A stretch of DNA of 47,420 nucleotides, taken from Amycolatopsis tucumanensis (GTDB lineage Bacteria > Actinomycetota > Actinomycetes > Mycobacteriales > Pseudonocardiaceae). The stretch covers positions 1 through 47,420 of the forward strand of contig NZ_JAKGSD010000064.1 of assembly GCF_021654135.1 (NCBI RefSeq), given 5' to 3'. The notes under the pieces were generated by a model that was not told the DNA's origin, made no database searches, and saw only the letters and a program-made list of their open reading frames with translations. Made by a program: the position numbers and the translations under genes. Positions 43,175 through 47,420 of this stretch are shown here, in pieces; the stretch's first letter is position 1, and each line of letters starts with the position of its first letter.

Positions 43175-43265
43175 GCTGCCCTCCCAGGCTGGTGTAGCCA
43201 GGAAACTACACAGTGGCAAGGGGGTTGGGAACTACCCGATCACATGCGCGCCCCTGCCAGGTCTT

Positions 43266-43445
43266 TCAGGCACCGGCGACAGCCCGGCCGCGAACCGTCG
43301 CGATCGATGGAGGCGGGTACCCACCGCCGCGCGGGAAGGGCTGGGGGTGACCGCCGCCGGGCGGGAACGGGCCCTGCTGCTGCGGGTACCGCCGGGCGCC
43401 GGGCTACGGCCCGTAGGACTGGCCCGGCTGCGGTGAGTACGTCAT
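43266..43445 (-). pseudogene. Decayed Pro/Gly/Gln-rich protein gene with in-frame TAG
   Basis: On the minus strand an ATG at 43445 follows a strong AGGAGAGG seven bases upstream. It reads MTYSPQPGQSYGP and then meets TAG at codon 14 (43406-43404). The same frame continues for 45 more codons with the same composition (RRYPQQQGPFPPGGGHPQPF, then RGGGYPPPS) to TGA at 43268-43266. This matches the Pro/Gln-rich N terminus of actinobacterial small membrane proteins, but the membrane part is missing. A CAG to TAG change plus truncation explains the sequence. It accounts for most of the 352-bp gap between the amidase and the HxlR gene; nothing else is seen there. Confidence 0.65.
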
Positions 43446-43526
43446 CGGCACGCCTCTCCTGGGCCCGCTGCACCACCTCGGTGCGCCACGGGGCGTACGA
43501 CGCCCTGTGGGTGACAGCGGTTCCGG

Positions 43527-43910
43527 TCAGCGCACCGGTTCCGGGGCGGGGCGGTTGTCGAAGGCCTCGCGCGCCGCGAGGATCTCGCCGACGTGCTCCT
43601 CTGCCCACTCGCCCAGCACGTTGAACATGTCGCCGACCTGCGTGCCGAGGGCGGTCAGCGAGTACTCGACGCGGGGCGGCACGGTCGGGTAGACGGCCCG
43701 GTCGACCAGGCCGTCGCGTTCGAGCGCGCGCAGCGTCTGGGTGAGCGACTTCTGGGTGATGCCCTCCAGCCGGCGGCGCAACTCGTTGAAGCGCACGGGG
43801 CCGTCGCTGCGGCGCAGGAAGCTCAGCACCAGCAGCGTCCACTTGTTGGCCAGCGCGTCGAGCACCGTGCGGGCGGGGCAGGCGCGGAGGTAGGACTGGA
43901 CGGTATCCAC
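43527..43910 (-). CDS. HxlR-family transcriptional regulator
   Basis: From the GTG at 43910 this is a 127-residue winged helix protein. The HxlR pattern is plain: an early cysteine in RACPARTVLDALANKWTLLVL, then FNELRRRLEGITQKSLTQTLRALERDGLV (recognition helix) and the wing VPPRVEYSLTALG. HxlR proteins often sense aldehydes, quinones or oxidants through the conserved Cys. It is divergent from a quinone oxidoreductase gene, the usual partner. An ATG at 43964 would add 18 residues but would translate through the candidate operator at 43913-43937, so the shorter form is preferred. Confidence 0.9.
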   Translation of the reverse strand: MDTVQSYLRACPARTVLDALANKWTLLVLSFLRRSDGPVRFNELRRRLEGITQKSLTQTLRALERDGLVDRAVYPTVPPRVEYSLTALGTQVGDMFNVLGEWAEEHVGEILAAREAFDNRPAPEPVR

Positions 43911-43912
43911 GA

Positions 43913-43937
43913 GGTACCTGGATATCAGGAAGGTGCC
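43913..43937. promoter_or_regulatory. Candidate HxlR operator
   Basis: GGTACCT (43913-43919) and AGGTGCC (43931-43937) form an imperfect inverted repeat, with six of seven positions matching and an 11-base spacer centred near GATATC. It lies directly between the divergent hxlR-type and quinone oxidoreductase genes. Confidence 0.5.
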
Positions 43938-43977
43938 TTCTTCACAACCGATACCACCGCGCACGACGATCTCCGGT

Positions 43978-44829
43978 GTGAAAGCTGTTGATGTGCGGGC
44001 CCTGGGTGGCCCCGAGGTCCTGGAATTCGTCGATGCGCCGCGGCCGGTGCCCGGGCCGGGCGAGGTGCTGGTGCGGGTGCACGCGGTGGGGGTGAACGCG
44101 GCCGACTGGAAGCTGCGGCGGGGGCTGGTGGAGGGGTTCGGGATCGTGCCGCCGTTCCGGCTCGGCCTGGACTTCTCGGGCGTGGTCGAGGAGACCGGCG
44201 AGGAGGTGTTCGGGCTGGTGATGTCGCGCTGGGGCGCCTACGCCGAGTACGTGGCCGTGCCCCGCGACGCGCTGGCCCCGAAGCCGGCGGCCCTGGACCA
44301 CGTCGACGCCGCCGCGCTGCCGACCGCGGTCCTGACCGCCTCCCAGGCGCTCGCCGATGTCCGTGCTGGTCAGCGCGTCCTGATCCACGCCGCGGCCGGC
44401 GGGGTCGGGCACGTGGCGGTGCAGGTGGCGAAGGCCAGGGGCGCGCACGTGATCGGCACCGCCCGGGCGGTCAACCACGAGTTCCTGCGGGCACTCGGCG
44501 CGGACGAGCTGATCGACCACGCCGCGGTCGACTTCACCACGGCCGTGTCCGATGTGGACGTGGTGTTCGACCTGGTCGGCGGCGAGTACGGCTCGCGGTC
44601 GCTGCGGGTGCTGAACCCCGGCGGCGTGCTGATCGACGCCCAGGGCGACGACGGGGCGGACGACCCGCGCTACCGGCGGTTCCACGTGCAGCCGTCGGCC
44701 GCGGAGCTGGCGCGGGCCGCGGACGTGCGGGTCCACGTCTCGCAGGTCCTGCCGCTGGCGGACGCCGCGAAGGCGCACGAGCTGAGCGAGAGCGGGCGGG
44801 TGCGCGGGAAGATCGTGCTGGTTCCGTAG
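43978..44829 (+). CDS. NADPH-dependent quinone oxidoreductase-like MDR protein
   Basis: A 283-residue zinc-free medium-chain reductase of the quinone oxidoreductase/zeta-crystallin group. It opens KAVDVRALGGPEVLEF, has VHAVGVNAADWKLRRG with no zinc cysteines, and carries the NADPH motif AAAGGVGHVAVQVAK (the usual AASGGVG variant). It is shorter than typical (about 300-325) because of a compact middle. The GTG at 43978 matches the family N terminus. The divergent HxlR gene probably represses it and responds to its electrophilic substrates (inference). A perfect hairpin starts right at the stop. Confidence 0.9.
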   Translation: MKAVDVRALGGPEVLEFVDAPRPVPGPGEVLVRVHAVGVNAADWKLRRGLVEGFGIVPPFRLGLDFSGVVEETGEEVFGLVMSRWGAYAEYVAVPRDALAPKPAALDHVDAAALPTAVLTASQALADVRAGQRVLIHAAAGGVGHVAVQVAKARGAHVIGTARAVNHEFLRALGADELIDHAAVDFTTAVSDVDVVFDLVGGEYGSRSLRVLNPGGVLIDAQGDDGADDPRYRRFHVQPSAAELARAADVRVHVSQVLPLADAAKAHELSESGRVRGKIVLVP

Positions 44830-44869
44830 AACGGCCCCGGGACCGCGCCATCGGGGTCCCGGGGCCGTT
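44830..44869. terminator. Bidirectional terminator hairpin
   Basis: Perfect 15-bp arms at 44830-44844 and 44855-44869 enclose a 10-base loop. It begins right after the quinone oxidoreductase stop and ends 16 bases past the stop of the minus-strand Cys-rich peptide gene, so it can end both transcripts. T-runs are short. Confidence 0.85.
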
Positions 44870-44885
44870 CAGGTCAAGGCCGGTG

Positions 44886-44951
44886 CTAGCAGCCTCCGCA
44901 GCAACCGCATCCGGGGCCACTGCACGAGCTGCAACAGCTGCAACCACCCAT
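44886..44951 (-). CDS. Cysteine-rich 21-residue peptide (8 Cys), possible metal-binding micropeptide
   Basis: An ATG at 44951 opens a 21-codon frame ending in TAG (44888-44886). It begins MGGCSCCSSC and has cysteines at positions 4, 6, 7, 10, 15, 17, 18 and 21; all other residues but one proline are Gly or Ser. Thirty-eight percent Cys in CxCC and CC patterns recalls metallothioneins or Cys-rich upstream peptides. GGAAGGAA lies about ten bases upstream of the start, a promoter candidate lies at 45018-44992, and a perfect terminator follows the stop by 16 bases. It therefore looks like a complete transcription unit of its own. An alternative is a sensory leader peptide, but nothing it could lead into follows on this strand before the terminator. 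Confidence 0.55.
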   Translation of the reverse strand: MGGCSCCSSCSGPGCGCCGGC

Positions 44952-44991
44952 GGGAACACCATTCCTTCCAGTCGTGTCCGGGCCGTTTCCC

Positions 44992-45018
44992 AAGGTAGGC
45001 AGCGGGGTCGGAAGTCAA
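44992..45018 (-). promoter_or_regulatory. Promoter candidate for the Cys-rich peptide
   Basis: Read on the minus strand, TTGACT (45018-45013) and TACCTT (44997-44992) are separated by 15 bp, slightly short. The transcript would start near 44985, about 34 bases before the ATG at 44951. A 10-bp palindrome GCGATATCGC lies just upstream at 45040-45049 and could be an operator. Confidence 0.45.
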
Positions 45019-45156
45019 CACCGCTCAACGAGTGAGATGGCGATATCGCTACGTGACGACGTGTGCCGCGCCCGACGGCTGCCGCTGCGACGGGGCCGGC
45101 AAAGTGCCCGGTCAAGCACCTTGACAAGGGGTGGCAGCCACACCGGGGGACCCTCC

Positions 45157-45186
45157 TTGCGCGGCTAGCACTCCCGTGGCTAGAGT
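45157..45186 (+). promoter_or_regulatory. Promoter of groES-groEL1
   Basis: TTGCGC (45157-45162) and TAGAGT (45181-45186) are separated by 18 bp. The hexamers overlap the CIRCE element, as expected for repression by HrcA. A consensus-like TTGACA at 45121-45126, within the palindrome CCTTGACAAGG, lacks a matching -10. Confidence 0.6.
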
Positions 45187-45191
45187 GCTAA
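45165..45191. promoter_or_regulatory. CIRCE operator (HrcA binding site)
   Basis: CTAGCACTC, nine bases, GAGTGCTAA: this differs from the CIRCE consensus TTAGCACTC-N9-GAGTGCTAA at a single position. It lies about 107 bp upstream of groES and predicts heat-shock control by HrcA. Confidence 0.96.
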
Positions 45192-45297
45192 TCGAAGGCA
45201 CCGCACACGCCCCGGCACCCGCGACGGCGGGGGTGGTAGGCGCCGAAACCAAGTAAGTACCTGCCAACGCTTTCGACGACCCGTGGAGGTCAACCCG

Positions 45298-45591
45298 GTG
45301 AGCGTGAACATCAAACCGCTCGAGGACAAGATCGTTGTCCAGACGAGCGAGGCCGAGGAGACGACCGCGTCCGGCCTCGTCATCCCCGACACCGCCAAGG
45401 AGAAGCCCCAGGAGGGCAAGGTTCTGGCCGTTGGCCCGGGCCGCGTCGACGACAAGGGGAACCGCATCCCCGTCGACGTCAACGTCGGCGACGTCGTCAT
45501 CTACTCCAAGTACGGCGGCACCGAGGTCAAGTACAACGGTGAGGACTACCTGATCCTGTCCGCTCGCGACGTGCTGGCTGTCGTCAACTGA
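45298..45591 (+). CDS. groES: Co-chaperonin GroES
   Basis: The 97-residue subunit forms the heptameric lid of the GroEL chamber. It has the N-terminal VNIKPLEDKIVVQ, the mobile loop around EETTASGLVIPDTAKEK with the GroEL-contacting hydrophobic tripeptide (LVI), and the closing YLILSARDVLAVV. GGAGGT lies eight bases before the GTG at 45298. It is the first gene of the CIRCE-controlled operon, with groEL1 77 bp downstream after a hairpin. Confidence 0.98.
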   Translation: MSVNIKPLEDKIVVQTSEAEETTASGLVIPDTAKEKPQEGKVLAVGPGRVDDKGNRIPVDVNVGDVVIYSKYGGTEVKYNGEDYLILSARDVLAVVN

Positions 45592-45606
45592 CACAGGCGC
45601 TGCGGT

Positions 45607-45648
45607 GAACGCCCCGGGCCCCGCTGGAAAGCCGGGGACGGGGCGTTC
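45607..45648 (+). terminator. Hairpin between groES and groEL1 (partial terminator or processing site)
   Basis: Arms GAACGCCCCG (45607-45616) and its exact complement (45639-45648) stack on an inner CCCCG/CGGGG pair (45619-45623 and 45633-45637). There is no real T-run. It fills the 77-bp gap and could reduce transcription into groEL1 or protect the groES 3' end. Confidence 0.7.
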
Positions 45649-45668
45649 TGCTGTCTGAGAGGACTTCC

Positions 45669-47285
45669 ATGCCCAAGCAGATCAACTTCGACGAGGACGC
45701 TCGTCGAGCCCTCGAGCGCGGCGTCAACAAGCTCGCCGACGCGGTCAAGGTCACCCTCGGCCCGCGCGGTCGCCACGTCGTGCTGGACAAGAAGTTCGGC
45801 GGCCCCACGATCACCCTCGACGGCGTCACCGTCGCGCGGGAGATCGAGCTGGAGGACCCGTTCGAGAACCTGGGTGCCCAGCTGGCCAAGAACGTAGCCA
45901 CCAAGACCAACGACGTCGCCGGCGACGGCACCACCACGGCCACCGTGCTGGCGCAGTCTCTGGTGAAGGTCGGCCTCCGCAACGTGGCCGCCGGCGCCAA
46001 CCCGGCCGGCCTCGGCAAGGGCATCGAGGCGGCCGCGGAGAAGGTCATCGAGGTGCTCAAGTCCAAGGCCACCCCGGTCAAGGGCCGCGACAACATCGCC
46101 CAGGTCGGCACGGTCACCTCGCGTGACGCCACCATCGGCGCCCTGCTCGGCGAGGCCGTGGAGCGGGTCGGCGAGGACGGTGTGATCACCGTGGAGGAGT
46201 CCTCCACGCTGGCCACCGAACTCGAGATCACCGAGGGTGTGCAGTTCGACAAGGGCTACCTGTCGGCGCACTTCGCGACCGACCCGGAGGAGCAGCGGGC
46301 GATCCTCGAGAACGCCTACGTGCTGCTGCACCGCGAGAAGATTTCGGCGCTGGCCGACCTGCTGCCGATCCTGGAGAAGGTCGCGGAGTCGAAGAAGCCG
46401 CTGCTGATCATCGCCGAGGACGTCGAGGGCGAGGCGCTGTCCACCCTGGTGGTCAACGCCCTGCGCAAGACCCTCGTCGCGGTCGCGGTGAAGGCCCCGT
46501 TCTTCGGTGACCGCCGCAAGGCGTTCCTGGACGACCTGGCCGTCGTCACCGGCGCGCAGGTCATCTCCTCGGAGGTCGGCCTGAAGCTGTCCGAGATCGG
46601 CCTCGACTCGCTGGGCACCGCCCGGCGCATCGAGATCACCAAGGACAACACGACGATCGTCGACGGTGCAGGCACCAAGGCCGACATCGAGGCCCGCATC
46701 GCGCAGATCCGCAAGGAGATCGAGACCACCGACTCCGACTGGGACCGCGAGAAGCTGCAGGAGCGGCTGGCGAAGCTCGGCGGCGGCGTCGCGGTGATCA
46801 AGGTCGGCGCGGCCACCGAGACCGAGCTGAACGAGCGCAAGCACCGCATCGAGGACGCCGTGGCTTCGACCAAGGCGGCCGTCGAGGAGGGCATCGTGCC
46901 CGGCGGTGGTTCGGCGATCGTGCACGCGGTCAAGGAGCTCGAGGGCGACCTCGGCCTGACCGGCGACGAGGCCACGGGTGTCCGCATCGTGCGGGACGCC
47001 CTGACCGCGCCGCTGAACTGGATCGCCGCGAACGCCGGCTACGAGGGCCCGGTCATCGTGTCCAAGGTGCAGGAGCAGGGCTGGGGCTACGGCTTCAACG
47101 CCGCCACCGGCGAGATCACCGACCTGCTGCAGGCCGGCATCGTCGACCCGGTGAAGGTGACCCGCTCCGCGGTCGCGAACGCGGCCTCCATCGCCCGTCT
47201 CGTCCTGACCACGGAGAGCACCGTGGTGGACAAGCCGGTCGAGGAGCCCGAGAACACCGGCCACGGCCACGGCCACGCGCACTAG
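45669..47285 (+). CDS. groEL: Chaperonin GroEL1 (histidine-rich C terminus)
   Basis: The 538-residue 60-kDa chaperonin is full length. ATP-binding segments are VTLGPRGRHVVLDKKFG, NDVAGDGTTTATVLAQ and the catalytic Asp region of the former. The apical domain includes EGVQFDKGYLSAHF, and the C-terminal equatorial part has EEGIVPGGGSAIVHAV. The tail ends in GHGHGHAH in place of the Gly-Gly-Met repeats of classic GroEL. That His tail and linkage to groES mark it as the GroEL1 type of actinobacteria that keep a separate groEL2 elsewhere. GAGAGGAC precedes the ATG. A strong terminator follows. Confidence 0.98.
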   Translation: MPKQINFDEDARRALERGVNKLADAVKVTLGPRGRHVVLDKKFGGPTITLDGVTVAREIELEDPFENLGAQLAKNVATKTNDVAGDGTTTATVLAQSLVKVGLRNVAAGANPAGLGKGIEAAAEKVIEVLKSKATPVKGRDNIAQVGTVTSRDATIGALLGEAVERVGEDGVITVEESSTLATELEITEGVQFDKGYLSAHFATDPEEQRAILENAYVLLHREKISALADLLPILEKVAESKKPLLIIAEDVEGEALSTLVVNALRKTLVAVAVKAPFFGDRRKAFLDDLAVVTGAQVISSEVGLKLSEIGLDSLGTARRIEITKDNTTIVDGAGTKADIEARIAQIRKEIETTDSDWDREKLQERLAKLGGGVAVIKVGAATETELNERKHRIEDAVASTKAAVEEGIVPGGGSAIVHAVKELEGDLGLTGDEATGVRIVRDALTAPLNWIAANAGYEGPVIVSKVQEQGWGYGFNAATGEITDLLQAGIVDPVKVTRSAVANAASIARLVLTTESTVVDKPVEEPENTGHGHGHAH

Positions 47286-47303
47286 CCAACGACAAGCACC
47301 AAG

Positions 47304-47342
47304 AGGGCCCCCGCCAAAGGCGGGGGCCCTTCTTTTCTTTTC
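47304..47342 (+). terminator. Rho-independent terminator after groEL1
   Basis: Perfect 12-bp arms at 47304-47315 and 47319-47330 with an AAA loop are followed by TCTTTTCTTTT, the best T-run in the window. Beyond it, 47343-47420 shows no feature. Confidence 0.96.
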
Positions 47343-47420
47343 CAGCACCACAACCACAACCACCACCCGGCAACGCGACGCACCAACCCCCCCGAGCCAC
47401 CCCTCTCCCGCAACCCGATC

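Noticed and set aside
45032..45124. A 30-codon plus-strand frame with three cysteines upstream of groES
   Set aside because: No ribosome binding site, only modest Cys content and no recognisable pattern, so it is not supported as a gene.
45121..45126. Main groES promoter at the TTGACA hexamer
   Set aside because: No -10 lies at 16-18 bp. The TTGCGC/TAGAGT pair overlapping CIRCE fits better.

Overview
The window comes from a high-GC actinobacterium, most likely a member of the Pseudonocardiales close to Amycolatopsis (inference from gene content, very high G+C, frequent GTG starts and mycobacteria-like synteny; no rRNA or marker tree was available). The backbone matches, from memory, the order around the ESX-4 type VII secretion locus of Mycobacterium tuberculosis: mycP-eccD, eccC, an Rv3446c-type protein, two WXG100 genes, rplM-rpsI, glmM, an Rv3440c/Rv3439c-like pair, glmS, nnr, alr, tsaE, tsaB, rimI, tsaD, groES, groEL1.

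Layout. 1-222: intergenic DNA with a striking two-tier inverted repeat. 223-10181: ESX-4-like secretion core, with mycP and eccD on the minus strand and eccC, an Hsp70-like/T7SS-associated membrane protein and two WXG100 proteins on the plus strand. No eccB is seen; it may lie left of the window. 10236-12139: a repeat-rich DUF4333-type membrane protein and a lipoprotein, translationally coupled on the minus strand. 12330-14824: rplM-rpsI and glmM. 14892-18234: three overlapping genes (an EspC-like small protein, an 888-residue WXG-containing protein with a repetitive tail, and a small acidic-tailed protein) that look like an accessory T7SS module. 18255-18665: an 85-bp tandem repeat. 18679-22925: alpha/beta hydrolase, glmS and nnr.

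23065-29560 is a catabolic operon: a strong promoter, ABC sugar-binding lipoprotein, two permeases, zinc polyol dehydrogenase, DeoR regulator and xylulokinase. It predicts uptake of a polyol such as xylitol or D-arabinitol, oxidation to xylulose and phosphorylation. The transporter ATPase is not encoded here. 29686-33366 holds alr, a membrane-anchored hydrolase, tsaE and a zinc alcohol dehydrogenase. 33517-38382 is a malonate module: matC transporter, matB malonyl-CoA synthetase, a fused AccD/AccA-like carboxyltransferase, and a divergent FadR-type regulator whose promoter overlaps a perfect inverted repeat. This module separates tsaE from tsaB-rimI-tsaD, which resume at 38652.

40928-44951 holds a small secreted protein, an exported peptidoglycan amidase, a decayed proline-rich gene, an HxlR regulator divergent from a quinone oxidoreductase, and an unusual 21-residue peptide with eight cysteines. 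The window ends with groES-groEL1 under a CIRCE (HrcA) operator, with a hairpin between the two genes and a classic terminator after groEL1. No tRNA, rRNA, CRISPR, transposase or phage gene was recognised.
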